This document shows positions 1 through 13,100 of a stretch of 46,838 bases of DNA, in pieces. Made by a program: the position numbers and the translations under genes. The stretch's first letter is position 1, and each line of letters begins with the position of its first letter. The notes beneath the pieces were generated by a model. The model had not been told where the DNA came from and did not search any database. It saw nothing but the letters and a program-made list of their open reading frames with translations. The DNA is taken from assembly GCA_000226015.1 (NCBI GenBank), contig JH153265.1:393878-440715 (forward strand), read 5' to 3'. Source of the DNA: Mnemiopsis leidyi. Its lineage: Eukaryota > Ctenophora > Tentaculata > Lobata > Bolinopsidae.

Positions 1-290
1 TGGAAGATAAGAGGAGTGTGTGGAAGATAAGAGGAGTGTTGTGAAGGTAGAGGAGTGTTGTGGAAGATAAGAGGAGTGTTGTGGAAGATAAGAGGAGTGT
101 TGTGGAAGGTAAGAGGAGTGTTGTGGAAGGTAAGAGGAGTGTTGTGGAAGATAAGAGGAGTGTTGTGGAAGGTAAGGGGAGTGTTGTGGAAGGTAAGAGG
201 AGTGTTGTGGAAGGTAAGAGGAGTGTTGTGGAAGATAGGAGTGTTGTGGAAGATAAGAGGAGTGTTGTGTAAGATAAAATGAAGGTAAAA
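1..290. repeat. 21-bp minisatellite, first block
   Basis: About thirteen head-to-tail copies of a 21-bp unit of the form GTGTTGTGGAAGRTAAGAGGA, with a few shortened units near the start. Units alternate between GATAAG and GGTAAG. The GGTAAG versions read as GGAAG/GTAAGAGG, close to a consensus 5' splice site on the plus strand. The period is a multiple of three, so two frames stay open for 70-75 codons by arithmetic alone. The same unit returns at about 1775-1870 beyond the 15-bp array. No gene is supported here. Confidence 0.95.
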
Positions 291-560
291 TGAGTATTCT
301 CCTAACTGTCGACACGAGTGTAAATAGTAAAGCAACACGTTAGTGATCTACAACCGTTTTAATATAGAGAGCTCTGCCCTCTGGTAAGTGGGATTGATAC
401 ACTAAAGCAAGTTTGCTCGTGTGTTAAGTTGATAATATTATTGTTTTGAAGCAGCTGTATCTCCCAAGTTGAAGTACTACGGCATGACATGAGCTGCAAT
501 GACGTGCGCCTATTATAGGGAAAAGAAACACGCCCAAGTCTGCTTCCACTTGTGGGAGTT
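288..560. repeat. ~275-bp direct repeat, copy 1
   Basis: This unit starts at TAAAATGAGTATTCTC and runs through GTAAGTGGGATT and CAATGACGTGCGCC to about 560. A second copy with roughly 90 percent identity by eye lies at 1874-2155, and its first ~55 bases recur at 645-700. Each copy directly follows a 21-bp array, so arrays and spacer form a higher-order repeat. Confidence 0.9.
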
Positions 561-699
561 GAGAGCGGTGGTGATACGATAAGAAGAGTGTTGTGAAAAA
601 AATGTTGAGAGAATTGTTGTGGAAGATAGGAGGAGTATTGTGTAAGGTAAAATGAGTATTCTCAAAACTGTTGACATGAGTTCAAACAGTAAAGCAACA

Positions 700-1775
700 C
701 ATTATGATGTAGTACTGGTGGATGATGGAGTAGTGGTGGATGAAGGAGTACTGCTGGACGATGGATTACTGGTGGATGATGGAGTACTCATGGATTTTGG
801 AGTAGTGGTGGATGATGAAGTACTGGTGGATGATGGCGTACTGAGGGATAATGGAGTAGTGGTGGATGATGGTGTACTGGTTGATGATGGAGTAGTGGTG
901 GATGATGGAGTACTGGTGGATGATGGAGGTTTTGAGGATGATGAAGTAGTGGAGGATGATAAAGTACTGGTAGAAGACGGAGTACTAGTGGATGATGGAG
1001 TACTGGTGACGATGGAGTACTGGTAGATGATGTAGTACTGGTGGATGAAGGCGTACTGGTGGATGAAGAAGTTCTGGTGGACGATGGAGTACTGGTAGAT
1101 GATGTAGTACTGGTGGATGATGGCGTACTGAGGGATGATGGAGTAGTGGTGGAGTACTGGTGGATGATGGCGTACTGGTGGATGATGGAATAGTGGTGGA
1201 TGATGTAGTACTGGTGGATGATGTGATGGAGTACTGGTGGATGATGGAGGTTTACTGGTGGATGATGGAGTACTGGTGGATGATGGAATACTGGTGGATG
1301 ATGGAGTAGTGGTGGATGATGGAGGTTTACTGGTGGATGATGGAGTAGTAGTGGATGATGGAATACTGGTAGAAGATGGAGTACTAGTGGATGATGTAGT
1401 ACTGGTAGAAGATGGAGTACTAGTGGATGATGTAGTACTGGTGGATGAAGGCGTATTGGTAGATGATGAAGTTCTGGTGGATGATGGCGTACTGGTGGAT
1501 GATGGCGTACTGGTGGATGATGGGTTACTGGTGGATGATGGAGTACTGGTGGATGAAGTAGTACTGGTGGATGGATGGCGCACTGGTGGATGATGGCGTA
1601 CTGGTGGATGATGGATTAGTGGTGGATGATGGAGTAGTGGTGGATGATGGAGTACTTGTGGATGATGGAGTAGTGGTTGATGATGTAGTACTGGTTGATA
1701 ATGGAGTACTTGTAGATGATGGAGAAGTGGTGCATGTTGAAGAACTGCTTGATGATAAGATAAGAGGAGTGTTGT
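700..1775. repeat. 15-bp minisatellite (GATGGAGTACTGGTG type)
   Basis: About seventy diverged copies of a 15-bp unit, consensus GATGGAGTACTGGTG, with AGTAGTGGTG and GCGTACTGGTG variants. Open frames occur on both strands because 15 is a multiple of three: a Ser/Thr/Pro-rich one on the minus strand (702-1991) and Asp/Val/Leu-rich ones on the plus strand. Units with indels shift the frame at several points. Opposite-strand openness and lack of any splice or start context argue for a satellite rather than a protein gene. Confidence 0.92.
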
Positions 1776-2155
1776 GAAAAATAAGTGGAGTGTTGTGGAA
1801 GATAAGAGGAGTGTTGTGGAAGGTAAGAGGAGTGTTGTGGAAGATAAGAGGAGTGAGGTAGTGTTGTTGAAGGTAAAATGAGTATTCTCAAAACTGTTGA
1901 CACGAGTGTAAACAGTAAAGCAACACGTTAGTGACCTACAACTGTTTTGAGATAGAGAGCCCTGGTAAGTGGGATTAATACACCAAAGCAAGTTTGCTCG
2001 TGTACTAAGTTGATAATATCATTGTTTTGAAGCAGCTGCATCTCCCAAGTTTAAGTACTTAAGACTTGAGCTGCAATGACGTGCGCCTATTAGGAAAAAG
2101 AAACACACCCAAGTCTGATTCCACTTGTGGAAGTTGAGAGCGCGGTGGTGTAAAA
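1775..2155. repeat. 21-bp block plus second copy of the ~275-bp repeat
   Basis: Four to five 21-bp units (1775-1870) are followed by copy 2 of the ~275-bp spacer (about 1874-2155). The order is the same as at 1-560, so the 15-bp array is bracketed by directly repeated array-plus-spacer modules. That is the geometry expected from unequal exchange. Confidence 0.88.
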
Positions 2156-3330
2156 GGCATGGCGGCCAACACAAATGTAAACAGTAAAGTTGTACAATCG
2201 TGACCTTAAACTGAGATTAGCAAATCAGCGCTTCATGTGACTATATTCGAAAAATATAACTATGCTCTTTTGCTCAGATTGGTGGACGAATTAGGCCTTG
2301 TGAGTTTGGGTGCTATTGTATTTGTACGGCACGTCACTTAATCCGAGGGTTAGACAATATCTATATCTCATACTTTTTTTTAATTAGACGAAGTAGAACA
2401 AAACTAATTTCAGGTGAAATTGCAAAAAATGCATCTATCTTGTCAATCTTAAGTTACTTCACTTGGTTTTTCAGCGATTGACCTTCTTTCAAATATTTAA
2501 AGGATATGTGTTATTCAATGATGAATAATAACAAATTTTAGAAATTTTGGCATTCAGATATATTTGAACTACCTTGGTGTGCAGACTGCTATACAGTAAC
2601 TCATGACACACTCCAAAAAGCCCAACATGGCATGGACAAAGTCCCTGGTTAATGTAACAAACATTCCATTCTGGTAGTGGTATATATAGAGCAATTATGA
2701 TTGCAAGATGACAAAAGATAGTATTATTAAAAGCTTTAAGCTTGTTAAGTTTATCAGGTTTATAAGGCTGAACCTTGGATGTACTGATCTTGATTGTTTG
2801 GAGCTTTGTCCGACCTCATCCGAGAATGTAATGAAAGGATGATGTCATCATCATGATGGCATGCGCAGTCATGGAGAGGAACGAGAGGAAATTCTTTTTT
2901 GTCGCGTGCTTCATTTAATAAAATTTTATGTTTTACTTTTTTATTTTAGTTGGTCAATATAAAAATCATGTCTTACGGTTTTTGAAAAAATCAAATAACT
3001 TTTAATACTGCAGCAATATGAATGAAACTTTGATTAACTAGATATAAAAGAACGCTTTATAGTACAATCCTATGTGAATGCTAAATAAAAATCCTTTAAA
3101 ACAAATTTGCCAAACGCCATTAAAAAGGGCAAACGTCCAAGCAAACGTAAATCTACACGATTACCGTGATAAAACTCAAATGTCATCACACGGTTTCTAG
3201 TCGTTTCATTTTCAATAGCATATACTAGTTTTTACAGACTATGTACTTAAAAATATACACTATAATGCAATACCAGTTTATCTACAATTATATTACCATG
3301 GTCAAATACCATAGTACAGCCTCAATCTCA
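2156..3330. other. Gene-free AT-rich stretch
   Basis: No open frame, splice-flanked exon, RNA gene or clear repeat is visible in this stretch. It lies 3' of the PDZ gene and could hold that gene's 3' UTR or polyadenylation region. I cannot place a poly(A) site with confidence. Confidence 0.5.
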
Positions 3331-3369
3331 CTTGCCAACTTCAGTAAAACTGGAGACATTAAAAGTTGA

Positions 3370-3715
3370 CCAGTCATCTCTGTCAGTGACTACAGTCTGT
3401 ACATTTCATCTCTGTCGTCTCCCAGTGACTTCAGTCTGTACATTTCATCTCTGTCGTCTCCCAGTGACTAAAATCTGTACATTTCATCTCTGCCGTCTGC
3501 CAGTGACTACAATCTGTACATTTATCTCTGTCGTCTCCCAGTGACTACAATCTGTACATTTATCTCTGTCGTCTCCCAGTGACTACAATCTGTACATTTA
3601 TCTCTGTCGTCTCCGAGTGACTACAATCTGTACATTTCATCTCTGTCGTCTCCCAGTGACTACAGTCAGTACATTTCATCTCTGTCGTCTCCCAGTGACT
3701 ACAGCCTGTACGGGT
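3370..3715. repeat. 39-bp minisatellite reaching into the PDZ gene's last exon
   Basis: Around nine copies of a ~39-bp unit, CCCAGTGACTACAATCTGTA followed by CATTTCATCTCTGTCGTCT. Some copies lack a few bases. The rightmost unit overlaps the 3' end of the last PDZ exon. On the minus strand it supplies the final codons and the in-frame TGA at 3676-3678. Confidence 0.93.
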
Positions 3716-4120
3716 TGCGGGTTGACCGGTGAGTTCTGGAACTTAGGATCGTTGGACTTGATGGTGAGGAGGAGGGTCTGGGACATGGAGAGAATGGAGA
3801 TAACCTCAGTAAAACTCTTGCTCCCAACACTATGTCCATTCACGTTGAGAACCTCGTCTCCCACCTGTTTTGGGAGGGGGTTAAGTTAAAAAGTTAGGAA
3901 AAATAATCGCCGTGGGAACATTGTTTCGATAATTCCTTTCACCACCACAAAATACATCCTCAAAACAAGTTCTTACCGCTAAGAGACCGGTGAAAAGTTT
4001 ATCAGTGAGGCCATGTCCAAAGCCGCTGATAAAAACCCTGAGTTTGTTGTCCTGGATTGTGGGGGAGATCTGGAAACCGAAATAGCCGTCGTACGGCCGA
4101 TACAGCTCTATAACTTTCAC
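3676..4120 (-). CDS. Exons 24-25: the PDZ domain
   Basis: Exon 24 (4120-3977) encodes the first half, beginning VKVIELYRPYDGYFGFQIS. GFGF-like carboxylate-loop residues appear as YFGFQI. Exon 25 (3864-3676) continues in phase 0 with VGDEVLNVNGHSV and a final strand TLLLTIKS. The joined TGLLAVGDEVLNVNG core is typical of a canonical PDZ. From memory it most resembles PDZ domains of the PAR6 and SYD-1/RhoGAP100F types, but neither full architecture is present: there is no PB1 upstream and no RhoGAP follows in the window. The tail after the domain is ~20 residues and ends VTGRRQR inside minisatellite sequence. If an unseen donor is used instead, further 3' exons could lie outside the window. Confidence 0.88.
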
Positions 4121-7100
4121 CTGCGAGTTAGAGAGTTACAAGCGATACAGCTCTATAACTTTCACCTGCAAGTTGGAGAGTTACAAGTGGTACAGCTGTA
4201 AAGCGGAATCTGGTCTTGTAGCCACTAGCCAGGTTATTTATGGTAACTGTGAAGTCACTACATACATTAAACTATTGAAGAAATAGGACTGTATGACGCA
4301 GAGTAAACAGCTAAAAATCAATGCTCCGCTATATTTTATCGGTCCTAGTAACCAGGTCCTCATGGTAACTAAACTATACTATAATCAAGTGATAGAGGTA
4401 CGTCTTTGAAAAAAAGTCCATCAAATAAAATGTCTCTAAAATGGTCAATAGTACTGTTAAACTGGTCCCAACCTTGCCAGTGGTGCTGTAGATGATTTTG
4501 CCGATACACCGGAAGTTGTCCGGATCACTGACGGGATTCTTCGCCCTCTTTTTGGTCTGTTTGTAGTAGGGAGGCGTCGTGTAATCCGGCTGTACTTCCG
4601 ACAGTTTCTGTGACTTCATGTTGGGCAGAAGTGTATCCGAACTCTCGTTTTGTGCCTGGGAAATGAGACATCGTGATCATGTGAACACAATCCACTTAAG
4701 CTGTTGTAGTTTCCAATTTCTTGTAGTGTCCGCTTTCTTGTCAACTCTTACCGTCTACATTCGAACACAACCGTATGACTTTGGCATATTAATTGAGATC
4801 TGTGCCCTTACGGCCTTGGCGAATAGTTTCAGCTGGATGTAATCTTCCAGGTGACTGATCAAGAGGCAGTCACAGGATATACCCAATGGAGAAAGCTCAT
4901 ACTAGAAAGTGTTGACTGATGATGGTGCAGCTGTGCTGCAAGGGGGCTTACATCATGTCACTAGCGTCCTGCTTTTTTTGCTATTGATACTGATTTCTTA
5001 CGACGTTAATCATTTTGTTGGACGAAGAAAATAATTAAAGATCAAACTAATTAATTAAAGAAGCCAGGTGAGAATAATTAGGGCAAGTTTAAGTGATAAT
5101 CTAAAGAAGTCTTCCTGGGTTCCCGACATTCGGGACTTTCCATGTCTTACACCGGTTGTGGATGTGAATTGTGTTATTTAACTTCGTCTACTCGAAAAAT
5201 AAGATCAAGACTCAGTTTCTTTGCGTCCAGTTTCTCAAAGTCAGTGACAGACTTTCTACAAACATACTAGACGTCTTTGTGTATTTTAATTCTAAGAATT
5301 GACTACTGATGACACCCACCTTGACAAGGTGTTTGAGGATGAGTCTCTGAAGATTGGCAGGATCTTTAGAGTCGTCAAACAAGTTGGACTCCAAGACAGA
5401 CAATTTGTCGGAGTACATGTCAAGAAGGACGTTCTTCTCGTGGGCCACGTCGATAAACTGCATGGGGTTGTTCATCATCTGTTGTGGAGGGGTCTCTTCT
5501 TCTCTGGTAGGAGATAGGGTTACTGATACGCTAGGAACTTAAATCACAGACTTTAACACAAAGATTTTGACAACTAGACGAGAAACAGATTTTTCGAACA
5601 AGCTACTTAAAAAGAGCTTCGTATAAGATTATCTGTTTCCGTTAATTAATAATTGTTGACATAGTTTACTATGCCAAAAAAACAGCACAAGTTCCATGTT
5701 GCAACAAGTCAAAATGTTCGTCTTACACGTGGGACGCTGGTTGGTATCTTTGGGGAACAGCTTGAACAAGGTTCCTTGTGCTGGCGCTCAGTTTCCCGTT
5801 TTTACCGGGAAGTGTGACGTCCATGTTCGGGTTGTAGTAGTTACACAAGCTGAAACGGTATTCCTATTGGGTTCTTGATCTGAGTGTCCGATAGAACTGA
5901 CATTGTGTGGACGTACCCGTAAACCCTAATGTACACAATGACTTGTAACTACTTAAAAAGATGAAGAAATGATGCACCTGTTATTTTTCTGGGCATCAGT
6001 TAACTGTTCGCTTCCATGTTTCATGTCCTTCTTTATCTTGAGTTTAGCGACTGCGGCGTCAATATCGAAATGGTAACCTCGAACCTTCCCATTAACTGGC
6101 TTTGTCTCGACTTTTCTGTCAGAACCGATCGAACTGCTGGTGTCATTAATACACCTGAGGTTAAGTTAAGTAATTATTAGTTATCTTTAAACAACTTGGT
6201 CAATATCTCACTTGTTTGTTTGATAAATGTCTAATTTGATCGTAAAAACATTTAAGTATTTATGAAATGAGCTCATACATCAATAATAAATTTCACTTTC
6301 GCCCTAGGTAGAGCCGGGAGGAACTCGACAATGATCATTATATCACATTGCCATTACCCCACCATAAAAATGACGATCACGCCGATCAATATTCCCGAGA
6401 TATGGTATCATAGTATTATGGTTGATGATATGATGAAGTAATGCTTGCTATATAACTATAAAGCTCCCCTACCTTCCGTCGCTCTTGACATTGTCCTCTA
6501 CTGATGTCGTGTTACTTTCCGAGTCAAGTCTGGCGTGACTGATCGTCTCCCTTAACCAGTTGTGTACATCCCGAGGTATTGGGGAGGAGGGAGAAACTTC
6601 GTCTGGGAGTAAATGTTTGTTATGGAGAGTAGCGTAAAGTTTTGACGTTTTTGCAAGATTTTGTTGGTTTGTAGAACTGATAGATTTGACTAGTTACTTT
6701 TATTTCCTGAATACTCTAGGGTCTAACTAGGACTCAGTACCAAGTGGATTGTATTATTTCCAACATTAACATCCTCCTACCTTTCCTATATCCAGGTTCA
6801 GATATCCTAGTTAGATCGTCTTCTGGCTCGCTAGTGTCTGAGCAGCTATCAACGTGAAGTGACACCATACCGCCCTTAGAACGGGAGTCTAAAAAAGAGA
6901 TGTAGTTAGTGGTTTTTTTAGAAAAAATTCACATATGATGCTAAAAAAGGTTCTTCATCACAAGTTTAAACTGACGCTAGTTATAACTCCTTTCCCAATA
7001 ATGTTAAAATACTAATAAATCTCCACAAAACTATACCACTACCTACCAAAGTTGCTGGGTTGAAGTTTCGCCACATTTTCGTAGAGTTTGTCAGGTTTTA

Positions 7101-10100
7101 TGGGAGCCCGGGGTGGGACATGGGGTGGCTGTTCAGGTTTGGTGCCGGGGTCAGGTCTGTGCTCAGGTCTGGTGCCAGGGTCAGGTCTGTGTTGAGAGTC
7201 TAGTCTTCCCAGGTCAGGTCTGTTGTACTGATATGTCGGACTCTGAAGAGGAGATCGTTTGTGTAAGACTTCTAAAACCGAGTATTGGGCTATAATCGAA
7301 CTTTTACCAATCAGACTTCCTTCTGTCTTAAGCCTCAAAATATCTAGACGTTTTTTCACTCACACTAAATTCTTTAGACAGAAAAAGCAGGTTTTATCAC
7401 AAAATTTATGTTATATTCCAAACAAGATGGCTCCTGACAGGTCGGAACACACTAAGTCACTAACCAGAGCTGGGTTACTTCTCATGTGCTCCTCCTCAGA
7501 TCTCCTTCTCAGATGTCGTCTGTCCAGACTGTGATACAACCTCCCGTTTTGCTGGTCTGGACCCCGGGAATACCGCTGTGGGATAAGCATGGTAAGTGGG
7601 TGGTGGTTATTGCTTTAAAGGGGAAATTGAAAATTCAATTCCATACGTCAAAGATCTTTCATAACATTTGATGTCTAATCTGAGAAAACATACGTCTCGT
7701 GGAGACAGGTCAAAGTGGTGGTCCATGGAATTTCCCCGGTTATAGACCGGATATCTGGGTTCCTCTTGACGGGGTGCTCCGTAAGATAGGGGTCTGGGGT
7801 CGTTACCTCTACTGGGAGGTCTTTGTCCGTTCATCTGAAGTTATAGAGCAAATAGGTTAGGAGTTACTCGGGCAGTATAAATATAATGTTTTCAAACCTA
7901 AGCGTGGGTCTAGAGTTCTACCGAGAATATTAGTTAGGGACAGTGAAAAGTGCTCCTGGCAAAAGAATTGTCAATATTTGTGCATATTTTCCTACCTTTC
8001 GAAGAGACGTTGGGGTGGGAGGGAAAACAGTTTCTGCTTCTTGTTGTGAAGATCTGTGTCTTGATCTTTGTGAAACCCTGATAGCAGTTTTATCAGTCTT
8101 AGAAGTATCGTTTTACGTTTTCTTTAATTTTCTCTAGATACAGGGACGTAAGATGCATGATGGTTCAAATAAAAATGATATAAAGCAATAACTTTAAGTT
8201 TAACCAGAGAAAGTGATCTCTAATTTAAGATCCAAACACAATTAACAGTACTCACGATGGGCTGGAAGGAACACTACTCTGAATGCTCTGAGGTCTACTA
8301 CCATTCCTCCCGCTCTGTCTCTGTCTCTCTTGTCTGTTCACCACCTCGTGCCTCTCAGCTCCGAGAGGATCCGCATACCTCTGCCTCTCGATCGTCTCAC
8401 ATCGCGATCTGTCTCCTTGGTCTTCGGGACCTCGGGTACCTTGATCATTGAACGTTCTTCTCCCCAAGTTGGGAGTTCTGGGTGCCACATTTTGTACCCG
8501 TCTTGAGTTATCATCAAAGCTAGCCCTGGCGTGAGACGACCGGCTTGGAGGTAGAGGCTGGTGTGTAGATGGAGGTTGGTAGCTGTTCCGTCCGAATCCT
8601 AACCTCCTGATCTCCTGGGTGCTCCTACGGATCATATCCTCGGCATGGTCCATGTCTTTAGTTCGGGGCAAGTCTTTAGTTCGCACCGGAGGAACAGGCT
8701 CTTTGGGGGTAGTAGGTTTAGATTGAGAAGATTTAGATATCGTGTCAGAATATTCACCTCCGGATCGGACACTGAGCTGAGCGTAACCCGAGTTAGCAGG
8801 TGAGGTCGATCTGGTGGCCCCGGTTTTCCCGTACGCGAAAGGAGAAGATCGGGGTGTCCTGGAACTAGAACTGTCTCTGTCACTGTTGTCTGACTTGCCT
8901 GATATATCCGACCTCCGGTTCTCCTGATCTGACTTCCCGGAAACTTCAGATCTACCACGAAGTTTCCCTACAGTAGAGCGAGAGGAGCTGGTCGAACTGA
9001 CCTGACTAACAGGAGTACCTCGAGGAGAACTCTGACCGGACGAAATGTCGTCCCGGAGTTCCGAGGTTGGAGTGCCCGAGTTTCTAGAACCCTCTGATCG
9101 GACAGCGTTCTGGAGAACAGCTTTTCTCTGTAGATCCAGCTGTTTCCGAGTCTTCTCTTCCGCACCAACGGGTGGGACTCTCTGTGAAGCTGTCTGGAGT
9201 GTCCGGTGTAGTCCGTCTGTTTCTGTCTTGCTGGGAGGTTCAACTACTGCTGTCCTTCTCACTACGTCACTTTCTCCGTCACTGGGAGAGAGAAACTGTC
9301 ACTTTTTCTTTAATATGAATATGAGGTCATGTAGCACTTTCATGTGAGAATGATGCAGGTAGTTACTGGAGATAGTTAACTCTCTAATTCCGAATATCTT
9401 GATATTTTCTCACTGTGAGAAAAGGTGCTAATGAAGCAGTAACAAGTGTTAAATCGAACTTAGTTAGGTGACCGCATATATATCTGAGTTTTCTGCAATC
9501 TGTATGGAAATTTCAACTGTCGTTGTTTTTCTGTCTGGTCGCTATATCTTAAGTATAAAACTATATAATAAAGCTTCTGCCGAGTATTTTCTCTAAACTT
9601 CTTCCGTAAGATAAGACGAAATTAAGACAAAAAAGAGGATACCTTGTTGCTGCATCGTCAGGATCGTCAACATACAGACTGATAGCATTCTCACTCGGAG
9701 CTACATCTTCTTTTTCTGTCGCCCCTGGGGAAAACTTTATCAGTAAAATTATAATTGTTATAAGCACCACTTATATAAACCACGTTGCAAGGTTTTAAAA
9801 GATGAAATTCTCTCTGGGCCCAACTGACTTTGTGAGCCTTAAAGTTATTTCAATACCTTTTAAATTTCAGTTGTTTCAACTGAATTGGTATTTGGTGAGC
9901 CTCATAGTTATTTGAATACGTATTAAATTTCAGTTGTTTCAATCTAGTCAATTCAAAATTTAATCGCCAATTCAGTTTTCGAACTGCAGACGGTTGCAGT
10001 TATTGTTACCAAGTCGAGAATTTGAAGCCTGGTATATCAATTGTCAGAAACTAGGGTATTCCGTGCTGCTTATGCTAGCGCTACAGTCTACTCTAAAGTG

Positions 10101-13100
10101 AAAGCAGTGACCAACAACAACGGTTTTCGTTTTCCAGCCAACTGGAACAACTGAAAAATCACACACATCAAGATGTGTGTGTTTGTGTGTGTTCAGTGTG
10201 GCGTGTGTTGTAGTGGCAAATGGCAATCCGCATTCCGCAATAAGCATAAATTATGTATAATTTAACTTTAACGCGTGTATCAGCTATCATCACGGATCAC
10301 TTGTCTTCAAGACAAGTGATCCGTGAGGCGTGATGATTGATGAATGATAATACACGCGTTAAAGTGTAATTACCTGGCACGTGTGCGCTGATATCCACAC
10401 AAGACAATGTCTTGTGTGGGGAAATCAGCGCCCACGTGCCAGTTATTGCGCGCGTCTTGATCAGAGCTGCAGTGTACGTATGTCTTTGTAGTGTGTGCCA
10501 CGAGTTCTTCTGTTTGCTAGCCTTTCGGCACTATCTTCACTCTTCAGTCTTACTGCCTGCTGACTGTTTTCTTATTTCTACCGACTATTGGTTATCTGCG
10601 TAGCAATCAAAGTTATAATGGTTTGTAATTTGTAATTTGAGCTGCACCGTTTAATGTTCGTAATAACTTTATTAGAATCGGCAACGGGCAATCGTGTTGC
10701 TTTAAGCTTTTTGCGAGTTTATAAAAATGGTTTAGTCGAATACATCCTTGTCCTGTCACTCTATCAGTTAACACAACACTGCACTTCTAACGCTACTAGA
10801 TGATAGTAGAGCTTTCGAGTTCCTGCCATTTAATTGCTTGCGATTCCAAGTAGCAATGTACTATATCGTGTCAATGTTTTGGCTACCTTGGACTTCACAA
10901 TTTACACTATCATTAGTGGAACTGCGTAGTATATGAATTGACTTATAGTGAGGTTCATGTTGTCGGTTATGCATCGTTTTCAGATTTGTTTATCAAACTT
11001 AGCCGGGATATTATATGATAGTGCTAATTGTAAATTCTAATTATAGTTAGACTTCTAGACAAGCCAGTATAAATTACATGACTGTATCAGAACTTCACTA
11101 CTTCAGTACCAACATCGACTCATTCCTTTAAGTCGTTCATGTCTACTGGTTGAAAAATCCATACTTTTTCTTATTGGTCGCAAGTGACTTTCACGAGACA
11201 ATTTTCGTCTGTGGGTTCGAACTATAGGCTATATTAGTATGCCGGTTCGAAATATAGACTGGTACTTACCTTGGTATACCAGGCACTGCAGGCACAGAAA
11301 ACTTGAAATAAGCTTATTTAACGTAAATGTTTGATGAACCCATAGATTGCAGTCAGATCGTGCAACGAGTCAACTCTAAAGTGGGATATCGCTATTAAGC
11401 AAGCTATACGGCATCAAGTATTGACAATTCTAGTCCTTCCTCCGCAATTTGCTCATCATATCCCTTCAGGAATGCGAGCTTCTAATAAATCACTGTTAAC
11501 TTCTTCTACGACGATGAAAGCTTGTTTTCTTTCTTATCTGTTATCAAACTAAATTTGCTGCCTATAAGCATGTAAATCACGCTCAAAGTAAATTAGGGCC
11601 AGCTTTATCTATAGAATTCACAATACTTCAGTGCACTACTGCAGCTGAAGTACTGGGTCGGTTTCCGATAGCCTGCGTGACGACAGATATATAGCCTGCG
11701 TGACGACAGATATATAGCTGGCATTGCGAAAACAAAGTCCCTATCTAGGTACGAACTTTACTTCTTCATTACTTCATTAGAATAGAAACTTCCTGTCTTT
11801 TCGCCTGGCACTATTATTTCAGTATTTGTCGCTATCAAGATTATTTAATATACGTGCTAGAGTTTGAACTTTAAGTCTCGACACATCATTTACTATTTTT
11901 AAATGTGTTTTATAGTTTACTATAGGGTAATAGGGTAACTGCTATAGGGTATAGGGTTGTTAAGATTTTATGTTCGTCTATAACTTGACTTAAATTTCTT
12001 AGCCAATATCTCTACGCTGTTCCAAACTTCAGTATAACTGATATTATATCAATCTAAATATCGTATGTGGTATCTTGTGCTTAGCATTTTTGAGTTTTAT
12101 CGTGTAGACTGTCAAAGTTGCTTCATAAATTTTCAATGTTAAACACTAGTCCCCATCTTATATTACAGCACGGTTACCTTCACTTATTTTGTCTTCCTTT
12201 CATTTTTGAAGTCCATTTAAATGTTCAAGTTTCAAAATTGTCCCACTTATTGCTTCACATAGGCATATATTAATGGTGGCGTCTGCAGCTAAAATTAAGA
12301 AACACTGATAAAAAATAATCCTTGTATAAAAGAACCAAGGTATAGACTGGGACAAACAATTGTGATTAGTAGTTTTACAATTAAATACATTGAGTAAAAC
12401 GTTTATCTAATTGTCGGTATGACTTATGTATTCTGTCGCTGCGCTAGTTGACATTAAATTCTACTTTTGCTATCGAATCGACGAAACCCTCACCTTTATC
12501 TATTTTGTAGTTAGCACTAAAGTTCATTCCAAAAGCCCGTTGAGTTGTCCCGGACTTGTTCTTGGCGGCTTTGAACCGTTCCCGGCTGCTCTGAACGTCT
12601 GATCGAGGGGTGGTGGGAGGTTGGGGGGAGTGTGAAGTGGGAGGAGTGGGAGGAGCCCTGGTCGGAGGTGGAGAGTTCCTGAACGCTTGCGGAGGAAGGG
12701 GAGGAGAAGGGGAGGAGAGGACGGCGGGAGGTGGTTGTTGTGTCGGGGCGGCTGGCGGCGGCACATCCGGCGTTTCCAGACCTGGGTTGTTGGAGTGAGT
12801 GGGGGAAGATGTTTGGGAGCGGTAAATATCATGTAGCTGTTTGTTTGTCGATTTGTCCGTAACAATCGGTTTAAATATTTACTGGAAGACAAGCTTACTT
12901 GATCCGACAGGAAATATACTATATCTCATTTAAACTTAGAGATATTTCACCTGTGCTGCTGCCCAAACTGCTGATACAGTCGTCTTCGTCTTGTAACTCG
13001 TCATCCGTTCCATCCAGCGTGTCATCCAGATCGCTGAGAATCACGTCCCCTGTATATTTCGTTTTAAGTAAATAGGTAGTAGGTACTGGGGGTAGCTTAT

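Noticed and set aside
1..290. Possible CRISPR-like regular repeats
   Set aside because: Head-to-tail units without unique spacers, in a eukaryotic intron-rich context.
702..1991. 429-codon Ser/Thr/Pro-rich minus-strand open frame, mucin-like
   Set aside because: It is the complement of a 15-bp minisatellite, and plus-strand frames are open too. Openness follows from the period, and the array contains frame-shifting units.
3977..4655. PAR6 as the identity of the PDZ gene
   Set aside because: The PDZ resembles PAR6-type domains, but no PB1 domain is visible, the upstream ~1300 residues are unrelated, and the CRIB-like piece is too weak.
7113..7534. Plus-strand frames opposite PDZ exons 16-17
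   Set aside because: Shadows of the spliced minus-strand coding sequence.
11213..11260. GGTTCGAA motifs suggesting a tRNA T-arm
   Set aside because: No acceptor, D or anticodon stems can be paired around them. The motif is a short local duplication.
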